From Camellia lanceoleosa (Eukaryota; Streptophyta; Magnoliopsida; Ericales; Theaceae), in NCBI GenBank assembly GCA_025200525.1, contig CM045758.1, positions 191,678,463 through 191,742,462 of the forward strand: DNA of 64,000 nucleotides, written 5' to 3'. The notes beneath the pieces were generated by a model. It was not told where the DNA came from and made no database searches. It worked only from the letters and a program-made list of their open reading frames with translations. The translations under genes were made by a program, and so were the position numbers. Shown here one piece after another: positions 54,393 through 64,000 of the stretch; within the stretch, counting starts at the first letter, position 1; the number at the start of each line of letters is the position of its first letter.

Positions 54393-56409
54393 TGTGATGC
54401 CCCGAAATATTTCAATAAAGATAACTTATATGCGGAATAAATATATGAAACAACATAAATTCATATATCAAAGTTCACTGTTTAGCAAGCAATTAAATGC
54501 CATATAGGCTTTCATCTTTCCAAGACATTGCTTGGTTGCACAAATAGAGTCTCGCTCATTACACATTAAGCCCTTGGCTTTACAACTAACACTCATGCAC
54601 ACATAAAGCATAACTAGGAAACTTTTGCTTCCCGAGAGTCCATCCATGCTATTGCCTTGGAGGTAACATCTCACCAAGACTGAAAATGATATTCATTATA
54701 AGGTGAGCTAATGACCCGAGAGATATGCTAAACATAATATGAGTAATAACTAAAACGTGAGCATTCGATAAATGTTTGATTCACATATATCCATTCATAA
54801 TCCGTTTCAATTACATGACAAATGTGTCCATGTTTCATAATAATTTCCATTTCTTAATTCATAATCCTGGCTCAAAACCTGGCCATACCCTTTAAGTGAG
54901 ATTACATCTCATATCAACAGTACTTCCATTTCAATTGAGATAAAGACTCAAATTAAACATTTCGTACTTCACAATAGATACACATATTTGCTGTATCAAT
55001 CTCAAACAAAACACTTCCATACTTCATATATGATATATTGGTGTTGTATCAACATAATATAGAAACACTTCTACATTTCACAATTGATAAAAATATACAT
55101 TTTTGTGCTATATCAAATCAATTCAACACTTCATAATCAACACTTGATACACATTGTAGTGCTCTATCAATGTCACACAAAATCCGGTTTAAGAGTCCAT
55201 CCCCTATCTTCCCTTAAACCGTGGAGTACATCCCTTATCTCCTCCCACACAACACAATGTATATAAACATCATCATATATATGTTCATTTAATACACAAA
55301 TTCGATGTATTATCACAACCGTCATATTCGATGACATTTCAATTGATTAGTATTAGTTTGCCTAAGCATCATGCATTGTCTACAACAATCACGACTATCC
55401 TCCACCGATAGCCCAAAGCAGTTATTTCTAAACAGAAAATAAATGCTACAACAGATATATATAATCTCAACATTTTCAAAGTGAGTGATTAATGAATCCA
55501 ACTCCACCATTCTACCTCATATTGAGTCGATTTTATTATTTTCAGCTCAATTTCATATTTCCGTATTAATTGCCATTAATTACAGTATTGACCCAAATAT
55601 ACCCAAACATGGCATTTTTCCATTTTTTTTTCTCAATATTGACCCAAAGGCTCAAGTATTATCAAAAACATCAATAATCTCCATTTTTAAACCCAAAACA
55701 CACAGGTATAAGTAAATTGAACAAAATCCCTGTTTTCAACATTACACATCTCCAACCTTAAGTTCCCAAATCAAACCATCTATACAAATAACTCAACATT
55801 CATGTTAAAACACATAAGAATGAATATGAATCCCTACCTCAAATTCGGAGCTAAAATGGAAAAGATGAAAAGAGTTGAAACCCCAAAATAGACGACGATG
55901 AAACTCGATCTCCACCACTCACAACAAAGCCCTCGAGAAATTACACAACTTTGGCGAAGGAACTATGGCCAAAATCCCAATGGAACTATGGCCAAAATCC
56001 AGCTTGGCTCGTAATGGCTCATTAAACCAAGAAAGAACCATAGAAGCCGATAAGCTAACCCTCTGCACTGGCACTTATATAGAAGTTTGTCCACCTTAAA
56101 ATGTATTTTGTAATCGATGTGGGACTTCCAACAAACGCACCAAACGACGTCGTTTGGCACAATATTTTCGTCCACTCTTTGAGTCCCACATCGCTGAGAG
56201 AGGAAACATTTTGTGTCCAAATGCTTATAAAGTGGTGAATTTTTGCGGACATAGGTCAAGTAACTTCGAATGCATTTTGAATTTTTGTTTTGAGGGCGCC
56301 CTCAACCTACCAGTCTTGCCCTGGAACACCAAAGGCGCCGCCTTAACCCCCAACCGGCCTAGTTGAAGTGGCAAAACATAAAAGAATGATTGAAATCGGG
56401 ATTGCTACA
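54393..56409 (-). repeat. element C 5' LTR
   Basis: TGTGATGCCCCGAAATA to GGGATTGCTACA, 2017 bp, matching 40537-42626. Confidence 0.88.
56074..56232. promoter_or_regulatory. divergent USE/TATA promoter module in C 5' LTR
   Basis: Minus arm: GTCCCACATCG at 56115-56125, 33 bp, TATATAAG at 56074-56081. Plus arm: GTCCCACATCG at 56183-56193, 32 bp, TATAAAG at 56226-56232. Between them is the palindrome CCAAACGACGTCGTTTGG (56140-56157). All spacings equal those of the 3' LTR copy. Confidence 0.68.
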
Positions 56410-58430
56410 TTGGAGCTCCCACAAGACTTGTGGTTAGAAATCCGTTTTTACTTATATAATATATAGATAGATAAATAGATAGATAGATAGATAGATAGAT
56501 TTAATAAGAATTTATATTTGTTTTACGTATTTTTTTAATATACAAATTATTTTTTTAGATTTTTTATAAAAATAATTTAACAATATCATCATTAACCATA
56601 GTGCATGGGAGAAGTTGAAAAGGATGTAGCAGCAGGTATGGAAGAAATCAAAAAGGCTTGTGGGTTGGAAGAAGTCAATAAATGCTGAAGTTTTTTTTTT
56701 TAAAATCAAAAAATTAGAAAATTAAGATTGGGATATTAGAGCTCCCACATGACTTGTGAGTTAGAAACCTCATTTTTCTTATATAATATATAGATAGATA
56801 GATAGATTTAATAAGAATTTATATTTATTTTAGATATTTTTTTAATATACAAATTTTTTAAAGATTTTTTATAAAAATAATTTAACAATCCCATCAATAA
56901 CCATAGTGTATGGGAGAAGTTGAAAATGGTGCAATAGTAGGTATGGAATAAGTAAAAAAAGCTTGTGGGTTGGGAGAAATCAATAAATGTTGAGTTTTTT
57001 TTTTTAAGTCAAAAAATTAGAAAATTAAGATTGGGATATTAAAGCTCCCACAAAGCTTGTGGGTTAGAAATTCTATTTTCCTTATATAATATATAGATAG
57101 ATAGATAGATAATGTTTGTTTTAGATATTTTTTTTATATACAAATTATTTTTTACAGTGTAATTTTTTTCTCTTTTTTTTTCGCAATTGCAAACTGTTAT
57201 TTTTTAATAAGAATTTATATTTGTTTTAGATATTTTTTGAATATACAAATTATTTTTTAAAAGATTTTTCATAAAAATAATTAACAATCTCATCACTAAT
57301 CATAGTGTATGGGATATGAGAGAAGTCAAAAAGACTTTTGAGTTGAGAGAAATCAATAAATGCTAAGTTTTTTTTTTTTTTAAATCAAAAAATTAGAAAA
57401 TTAAGATTGGGATATTAAAACTCCTACAATGCTTGTAGGTTAACAACTCTATTTGTCTTATAGAATACTAGCCTATCACCCGTGCTATGCACGGGATAAT
57501 TATAGATATTTTGTTTTAGATTTTTTTAATATATAAATTATGTTTTTTAAAATTTTTTATAAAAATAATTTAACAATCTTATCACTAACCATAGTATATG
57601 GGAGAAGTTGAAAATGGTACTGCAGTAACTATACATAGATTGTATCTATAATTATTTATATGATGGGATTTTAAATGCTGATTAGGGAATTTTAACTAAA
57701 TCAATAAATGCAGGCATGTGGAAAGACATGTGGATTGAAAAAATTTAAATGCTGATCAGGAGATTTTGACCAAATCAATAAATACAGAAATTTTTTTTAA
57801 ATAAAAAATAAAAAATAAAAAATTTAAAAAATTCAGATTGGGATATTGAAGCTCTCACAAGTCTTGGGGGTTAAAAAGTGCTATACACGAATTGTGTTTA
57901 CAATTATCTATTTATGTGAATTGTGATTTTTAAATATATATATATATATATTTTTTTTAAATGTCTTCTTTTTTTTCCTTTTTTATATTATATTAAAGTT
58001 TAATATTTTGATAATAATCATATGTGTTAGACTTTTCAAGGAATTAAATGTCTTTTTTTTATTATATTATATTAAAGTTTAATATTTTGATAATAATCAT
58101 ATGTGTTGGACTTTTCAATAAATTTTTTTTTTTATGTTTGCTCTTTATGCATTAAAGTGTTATTATGAGAGATAATAATCATATGTGTTGGGACTTTTCA
58201 AGGAATTCATATGTGTTGGATTTCAAAGAATTTTTTTTTATGCTTGTTCTTAATGCATTAAAGTGTTATTATGATGGTAAGACTTGGGAGTTGGGAGAAG
58301 TTAATAAATGCTAAGATTTTTTATAAAAAAAAAAAAATCAAAAAATCAAAAAATTTAGATTGGAAGATTGGAGCTCCTACAAGGCTTGGAGTTAAAAATC
58401 CCATTTTGCTTAATATATAATATAGAATAG
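56410..58430 (-). mobile_element. cluster of Helitron-like 5'-end modules and one 3' end
   Basis: A module GGGATATTRRAGCTCCCACAAG, then CTTGTGGGTTAGAAATCC, then TTATATAATATATAGATAG recurs near 56410, 56735, 57040, 57410 and 58365, with AT-rich text and TTTTAGATATTTTTTTAATATAC between. At 57468-57495, minus strand, a perfect hairpin CCCGTGC-ATA-GCACGGG is followed after 7 bases by CTAG and T, as at Helitron 3' ends. The modules are probably 5' ends in minus orientation. No Rep/helicase frame. Includes (GATA)n microsatellites. Confidence 0.45.
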
Positions 58431-58653
58431 ATTTGTAAACTGTTATTATATAATTTTAACTCCAACTCATTATTTTTTAAGCCTTAGTATTTTTTAACTT
58501 CTTTTTGTTTGTATTTTTGTTAATTTAGGAATTAAAAATTATTTATTAAATAAATAGATTGGATATGTTTGAAATGATGAATAAATAACTAATTCAATAT
58601 TTTTATACAAATGAGTGATTATACTAAAAAAGTGACTCAAATTTGAAAGGTTC
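58431..58653. other. AT-rich spacer
   Basis: Nothing recognised. Confidence 0.4.
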
Positions 58654-58883
58654 TGTGTGAGTGATTTTCTGATCACACTGCCTTCCGTAGTGATTCAGCT
58701 GTAGAACACAGGCAGAATAGATGGCACCCTGCTGTCCTGCACAGAAAGAAACGGCTCCGGCGGTGGTTCTTCCACCCGGGGGCACTCCGACGATCAAGTC
58801 AGTATATTTCTCAAAGATAATCAAGTATTCAACTCACAAGCTTGAGCATAAAAAGCATACCTTAGACCCATGGGAGTGCCTCT

Positions 58884-58891
58884 CTTTTATA
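58884..58891 (-). promoter_or_regulatory. Tat-3 LTR TATA box
   Basis: TATAAAAG on the minus strand, in the middle of the LTR as expected for the U3/R border. Confidence 0.6.
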
Positions 58892-59120
58892 GCCAATACA
58901 ATCCTAGTCCCAATAGGAGCCTAACTCCAATGGACTCAAGATTACTGCTAATCTGGAACTCCCAGTGGGATTAGGATAAACCCTCTAAGAGTTTTATCTT
59001 TACCCAAACTGAAGTTTTCTCTCAATCTAGGACTCTTGCCCCTTATCCGCTTATCTCGGATTCCGATATCTTTGGAGATAACCTCGGCAACTCCGAGATC
59101 ACCTCGGCGTAACTACCATG

Positions 59121-59166
59121 ACACGTGGCACCTCGGCTGACACGTCGGTGTCACCTTGCCACGTGT
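59121..59166. promoter_or_regulatory. paired G-boxes in Tat-3 LTR
   Basis: ACACGTGGCA (59121-59130) and TGCCACGTGT (59157-59166) are exact inverted copies, each with a CACGTG core of ABRE/G-box type, about 230-280 bp upstream of the TATA box. Tat-1 has one CACGTG at 3931-3936. Confidence 0.6.
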
Positions 59167-59192
59167 TGGTACTCAGAAAATATATTCCCACA

Positions 59193-59206
59193 ACTGCCCC
59201 CTAGGT
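59193..59206 (-). other. Tat-3 polypurine tract
   Basis: Minus strand CCTAGGGGGCAGT abuts the LTR. Confidence 0.65.
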
Positions 59207-59499
59207 TCTATTACCTCGGCATTCTAAGGTGATGGAACCTATATTGTTCCTCTTTCCAGTACTTCGGCACAAGAACTTTTCAGCCGAGGTCGTTCATCTC
59301 AGGCCGACACGTCTTCTTTCAAGAACAAGAATTCAAATGAACTCTCCTACGTGCATGAGTTGTCATGCATCACTTCTCAACCGTTTCTCCCACGCGTCTG
59401 ATCCTCATTGGATCGTATCACTGACGCGCCTGAAAATCGTCTTCTCTGCATGCGCCGCCTGACATATGCGATGCTCCAGGCATAATAATTGTTTCATTT

Positions 59500-59997
59500 T
59501 TCCGCCGTTTCGAGTTTTTGACAAAAAACCTTTCCTTCGTCTTCTTTTCTTCACTTTTATATTTCGATTCTCTTGCTTTCTCTGTCTCTAAACTTTCTCA
59601 AATCCGCCATCGCTCTAGCTCCAAGCTTTGCAACCGTCTTCATTCTTTCATTCCAGTAAAGCTTTCACTGTTCCGTCGCGTCTACATCCGTCGTCTGACC
59701 TTGGTGATCTTCATACCGGCTCCAGTCTTTCTGGTAAGCCACTATTCTTTTTGTTTTCAGTTCATTGATGCTTTCCTATTTTCTTGTTGTTACTGTCTTT
59801 TTCAAACATCTACCTGGCGAACCATATATCTGAATGCTTTGATTCTGCTTTTGCCCATGTTTTGAACACTTGCACTATTTCACCATTTTTCTGCCACTGT
59901 TCTTGACCCTATATCTCTTGTATTCTTTATGTTTTTGAGAACCTTGCCTCTGTTCTTGATTTTGAAACTTCATTCTTATTTCCGTATTTTTTTCCAG
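59500..59997 (+). promoter_or_regulatory. leader exon and intron of the Tat-3 opposite-strand gene
   Basis: Pyrimidine-rich leader ending CTG/GTAAGC (GT at 59734-59735), acceptor TTTTTTTCCAG ending at 59997. Donor context is identical to Tat-2. Confidence 0.6.
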
Positions 59998-60176
59998 ATC
60001 TGTGCCTTCAACCTTTGTTTGCGTAGATTTAGGTTTGGGATTTGTCTGTAGAACCTGCCAATTCTTAGGAAAAATTGAAATAATCGTAACCAGTGTTTAC
60101 CTAGGTTTTTGCCGAGGTTCTTATAACCCTTTTAAAAACATCTTTCTCTGTAACCAAATTTCTTTACACCGAAATC

Positions 60177-62544
60177 ATGGGTATGTGGAGACATAGGGTA
60201 GATACCCTAACCAAACTTAAATACTTTAGGGAAGAGTTCTCCATCCCTGCCGATGTCCATCTGAGACTGGCCGGGGATGATGACTCTATTATGCCCACAG
60301 ATAATACGATGCTCTTTCCTATCGTTGCTTTCACTGAACGTGGACTCCGGCTTTCACTTAACCCCATTTTTCGCGAAATTTTCCACTTCTATAGGTTGAA
60401 CCCTATGCAACTTACCATCAACTCCTATCGAGTGATCAATGGCGTCATAGCCTTAGCTAGGCAGGAGAACATTAGGATCACCCTTGCCGACATCCAATAT
60501 TGTTATACCATGTGTGCCCTTAACTTGAAGGAAAAAGGCTACGTCTATTACCTCAAGCCGAGGTCTATGGAATTCAAAATTATAGCCAACCTCCCAGACT
60601 CCAACAAAGGGGCTGGGGATGACTATGTTATTGCTTCGGGAAATTGGGAGTTCGGCCCAGACGAAGACGTCCATCTCTACCCTCTTCCCTGAACAGTTAA
60701 AGAGGGCAAGGGTAAGAGCCCAGCGTTAATACTTAGTTGTTTCTTTCCAAATGTTTCAATATTTTATCTGTTTCTAATGTCTGTTTGTTTTTCCCTGCAA
60801 CTTTTCATCAGCCACCAAAAGGCTTTCGCCAATCCTACTTTCCAGGCAAAGACTTAAAGAAACTCCTGGATTTGCCAATTCACAAAAGAAAAGCCCCTCT
60901 TCTTCTCAACTTTATCCCTACATACAAATCAATTTTGCCCGACGTCCCCAGAAGAAAGAAGAAAAGCTTGTCTCCACCTTCTGCCACAACTCTAACCGCC
61001 TCTACATCCCGAACAGATCAAGGATCAACATCGGATCCAGCCGTTCAACCATCAACTTCAGCTCCATACTTGATCCCCATACTTGAACGAAAACGACGGC
61101 GAAGACTTGTCAAAATTGCCGAGATGGGTTGCCCAAAGCCTGTTGTTGCAGATCTCCTAGCCGACCTCCCTAGCGATGTTGATGTTGCCCTGACTCAATC
61201 CATGCCCCCACCAAAGCCAAAAAGAACAAAAAGGGCTCAGCCAAAGGCCAAAGTAACTGAGGATACTTTGTCTATTTCTAAGCTGGCTGAGAGTGAGAAG
61301 TCTCAACCCTCTGCTGCGAAAAGGCGTTCTGAAGCCCAGCCATTAGAGTCCCAGAAATCCAAAAAGCCGAGGTCTTCCTCTGCAACAACTTCGAAATCTA
61401 AAGTACCAAATGTCCCCTGGATGCCTGAGATTACCCTAGAGAATAAGCCTGTTTTGGCTAGTGACAGCGCCGATGACATAAATGTCGGCGTTGCACTCAG
61501 TACAGCTCTTCTTCTCCCAAGCGATCTGGAAAAGAACGCCGAAATGAGTGAGTACGAAAATTTTGCTTTCATGCTTCAACGCTGTGTTCAAGTAAGTGTC
61601 TTCACTTCGTAACCTATCTTTTCCTCATCTTTTCATACTTATAAAATTTTGTAGTAACTTTTTGCTTTGTGTTCTTTCAGGCTGTTCAGCATGCCCATTC
61701 CTTCTCCATGCAATCTTTTGAGAGCAGAGAGAAGTTAACTGACTTGAAGAAGGAGTATTCTGCCCTCCAAAAGATCAACAAGAGTCTCTAAGCAAAAATG
61801 AAGAAGTTGGAGGATCAAGCTGAGGCTGCCACTAAGGCCCAACAGATGGCAGAAGAAAAAGCTGAATCTGCTGAGGCTATCAGGAAGGTCGCCGAAGTCG
61901 AGAAAAAAGAGGCTGAGATTAAAAAGGCCCACGCCGAAAAGGAGCTTCAGGAGGCCTTGGCTACGAAAGAAGCCGAAATCAAAGAAACTGATGAAAAGGC
62001 TTATGCCCAAGGTGTAGCCGACGTTACTGAAGATTACAAGCTCCAAGTCAGGCAGGCATGCAACAGGAGTTTCTCCCTTGGTTGGATGTCCCTGATAAAG
62101 AAACTTAACCTCCTTGCCGATTCACCTTTCCGCAATGCCGACGCTATTCCTCTTCCATTTCCTCCACCTCCACTTCTAACTCAGGCTGAAGACGAATCGG
62201 AGTATGAATCCGAGGATGAGGATAAGGATGATGATGAGTCTCTAGTAAGGAAGCCTAAGGATGCCACTGAGACCAAGTTCCCTCCTCAGGATAATCAAGT
62301 CCTAGACTTGACTCATGAGGAGGAAGATGATGAGGTTCTCAAGGAGGCCACTCCTGAACAAGCATCATCTGACGTTCCTCCAACCGATAAAAGTCTTGAC
62401 CAAACCCTTGCCGAAATCGATGCCGAGATTGTGGCAGAAAAGGCTGCCGAAGTAGCTCCTCAAGAATCTGCCGAGGTAGTTCTCCAAGAATCTGCCGAGG
62501 TCCAAACTCAAATTGTGCCTGAAGTTGAAGAACCACAGCCTTGA
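60177..62544 (+). pseudogene. Tat-3 opposite-strand spliced gene (gypsy-type transposon domain plus coiled coil)
   Basis: Starts at 60177 (MGMWRHRVDTLTKLKYFREE), same position and pattern as in Tat-2. Exon 2 (59998-60711) holds the domain resembling Pfam PF04195: GLRLSLNPIFREIFHFYRL, RVINGVIALARQ, GYVYYLKPR. A frameshift near 60670 precedes FPEQLKRAR and donor GTAAGA (60712). Exon 3 is 60812-61591 (basic, Pro/Ser-rich, RKRRRR), with donor CAA/GTAAGT. Exon 4 is 61681-62544: a TAA near 61790 sits where Gln is expected, then a long Lys/Glu/Ala coiled coil (about 61798-62045) and an acidic tail. Four exons with phase and borders shared with Tat-2 argue for selection on a protein in the ancestor. 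Function unknown. Confidence 0.78.
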
Positions 62545-62819
62545 TGTCTTTTGTACTTTTTTGTTTCTTCTGTACTCCTTGTTTTAAAACAATGCAAGCT
62601 TTTTGTATGGCCGATGTGCCTTTGTTTCCTGTTGAATCCTCAACACAACTTTGTTTTAAATGCTTGTACCTCTGTCTTCTCTTGAATGCTTCCGTATCAT
62701 TCTATACTTAGAATATTTTGCATGTTTTACATACTCATCCTTCTTTTTATAATCTTCTCGGGGTTACATACCTCGGGTATAATAACTGTAAGCTTTACTT
62801 CGGCGAGATACTGACCTGC
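62545..62819 (+). other. 3' flank of the Tat-3 opposite-strand gene
   Basis: T-rich, noncoding; poly(A) signals not clearly identified. Confidence 0.4.
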
Positions 62820-63750
62820 AAACTTTTCATAAATTTCTACAAGTGTAAAACATATACTATAAACTTTTCTCAAGTTATAACAAGTGCTAAACAATGATCT
62901 ACTTGTAAATTGCTACAAATTTCAACAAGTGTTTAAACAATATACTTAGCTTTTACTTCAACCTGTAAATTGCTGCAAGTTTCAACAGATGATCATATGT
63001 CGGCTTAACGTCATCTTGTAAATTGCTACAAATTTCAACAAGTGTTAAGCATCTTCTTTTGGTTTAACCAACCTGTAGATTGCTACAAGTGTTTAAGCAA
63101 TAACCTCGGATTCACTTCGACTTGTAAATTGCTACAAATTTCAACAAGTGAAGGGAAACAGTAATCTCGGCTTAACTCCAACTTGTAAATTGCTATAAAT
63201 TTCAACAAGTGAAGGGAAACAGCAATCTCGGCTTAACTCCAACTTGTAAATTGCTACAAATTTCAACAAGTGAAGATAAGGAATAATCTCGGCTTAACTT
63301 CAACTTGTAAATTGCTACAAATTTCAACAAGTGAAGATAAGGAATCAGCTTAACTTCAACTTGTAAATTGCTACAAATTTCAACAAGTGAAGATAAGGAA
63401 CCATCTCAGCTTAACTTCAACTTTTAAATTGCTACAAATTTCAACAATTGAAGATAAGGAACCATCTCAGCTTAACTTCAACTTGTAAATTGCTATAAAT
63501 TTCAACAAGTGAAGATAAGAAATCAGCTTAACTTCAACTTGTAAATTGCTACAAATTTCAACAAGTGAAGATAAGGAACCATCTCAGTTTAACTTCAACT
63601 TGTAAATTGCTACAAATTTCAACAAGTGAAGATAAGGAATCAGCTTAACTTCAACTTGTAAATTGCTACAAATTTCAACAAGTGAAGATAATGAACCATC
63701 TTGGCTTAACTTTAACTTGTAAATTGCTACAAATTTCAACAAGTGTTAAG
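62820..63750. repeat. tandem hairpin repeat, about 45-60 bp units, some 14 copies
   Basis: Units of CTTGTAAATTGCTACAAATT followed by TCAACAAGTGAAGATAAGGA, joined by variable ATCTCGGCTTAACTTCAA. ACTTGT and ACAAGT at the unit ends, with AAATT and AATTT inside, pair as an imperfect hairpin. Unit length changes by deletion of the joint (47 or 60 bp), and copies are more uniform toward the centre. Same position as the Tat-2 arrays. Confidence 0.88.
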
Positions 63751-63912
63751 CATATTCTTCTTCTTTTTGCCCCCAATGTGAACCTGAGTTCCACTTAGGT
63801 TCTCATTATTCATGTCTCTCAGAAATAACATTGTGTATCTTTATCAATCATATGTGTTTGAAAAATTCTGAAAAGATTTTATTAATGACATCGGCCAAAA
63901 AACAATACATAT

Positions 63913-64000
63913 CTAATGATAGAAAAATTTTAAATTACAAGTGTTCCCAGGTCTGGGTAATGCTTTGCCATCATTATCTTCAAGCTGATAAGCTCCATTG
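63913..64000 (-). pseudogene. pol: end of Tat-3 pol (integrase C-terminus), partial
   Basis: The minus strand reads GAYQLEDNDGKALPRPGN and ends with a TAG at 63913-63915. Tat-2 ends with GAYHLEDEDGKAIPRPWN. Only 28 codons are in the window; no stop inside them. Most of pol lies to the right. Confidence 0.8.

Larger units (their letters stand above)
40537..56409 (-). mobile_element. element C: internally deleted Tekay/Del-like chromovirus, hosting element D
   Basis: Minus-strand Ty3/gypsy element with LTRs at 40537-42626 (3') and 54393-56409 (5'), primer site complementary to initiator Met tRNA (54378-54389) and a PPT at 42627. Its coding region is reduced to the integrase end and chromodomain (53409-54263), joined directly to the leader, so gag, protease, RT, RNase H and the integrase start are deleted. 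The D complex (42861-53362) lies between the 3' UTR and the integrase end. The flanks ATCAT (left) and TTGGA (right) do not match, so the ends have been rearranged or the LTRs derive from two insertions. Confidence 0.78.
58654..59192 (-). repeat. Tat-3 3' LTR
   Basis: TGTGTGAGTG to TTCCCACA, about 539 bp; the left end is less sure than the right. It shares GGCACTCCGACGATCAAGTCAG with Tat-1 (CCCCTCCGACGATCAAGTTAG). Minus-strand TATAAAAG at 58884-58891. ACCTCGGC words and two G-boxes lie upstream of it. Confidence 0.78.
58654..64000 (-). mobile_element. Tat-3: 3' part of a Tat-lineage retrotransposon
   Basis: Minus-strand element leaving the window on the right. Left to right: 3' LTR (58654-59192), PPT, opposite-strand spliced gene (about 59500-62544), tandem repeat (62820-63750), and the end of pol (63913-64000). 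Same plan as Tat-2 with different LTR and repeat sequences, so a separate subfamily. Confidence 0.83.

Noticed and set aside
62820..63750. CRISPR-like array of about 30-bp conserved repeats with variable joints
   Set aside because: Plant nuclear context, joints are similar to each other instead of unique, no cas genes, and the location matches the 3' tandem repeats of Tat elements.

Overview
The window is nuclear DNA of a flowering plant, most likely a eudicot. The evidence is CYP81-type cytochrome P450 exons with GT..AG introns, AT-rich spacers, MITE-like repeats, and LTR retrotransposons with plant-type primer sites and a Tat-type double RNase H. I see no bacterial genes, rRNA, canonical tRNA or CRISPR. 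Almost everything is transposable element, and no complete host gene is present.

Layout. 1-4400: minus-strand Ty3/gypsy Tat-lineage element (Tat-1), running off the left edge, with its 5' LTR at 3651-4400. 4642-5265: exon 2 of a CYP81-like P450 pseudogene. 5266-13485: AT-rich spacer with MITE-like pieces and one possible solo LTR. 13486-36889: a large plus-strand non-autonomous LTR element (LARD type, LTRs about 3.1 kb) bounded by the exact 5-bp duplication GTCAC. Its 5' LTR is split by a second minus-strand Tat element (Tat-2, 14669-25486). Its 3' LTR is split by a 692-bp CACTA element (33495-34186) with a 3-bp duplication. 37063-38195: long inverted repeat. 38689-39573: intact exon 1 of a CYP81-like P450. 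40537-56409: an internally deleted Tekay/Del-like chromovirus (element C) containing a second chromovirus complex (element D, 42861-53362) arranged LTR-gag-pol-LTR-truncated gag. 56410-58430: Helitron-like terminal modules. 58654-64000: a third minus-strand Tat element (Tat-3), running off the right edge.

How the parts work together. The two Tat elements whose 3' halves are visible share one plan. The gag-pol strand is minus. A spliced gene on the opposite strand (N-terminal plant 'gypsy-type transposon' domain, C-terminal coiled coil and acidic tail) starts beside the 3' LTR and runs toward the end of pol. The two convergent genes are separated by tandem repeats made of hairpin-forming units; these are unrelated in sequence between the two elements but sit in the same place. 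Both LTRs of element C carry two divergent copies of an 11-base motif identical to the plant snRNA-promoter USE, each about 32-33 bp from a TATA box, around a perfect ACGTC palindrome. Almost all premature stops can be read as C-to-T or G-to-A changes, and four are shown directly by paired gag copies of element D.

Limits. Domain and family names rest on motif recognition, LTR ends on terminal TG/CA, primer sites and target duplications, and identities are by-eye comparisons.
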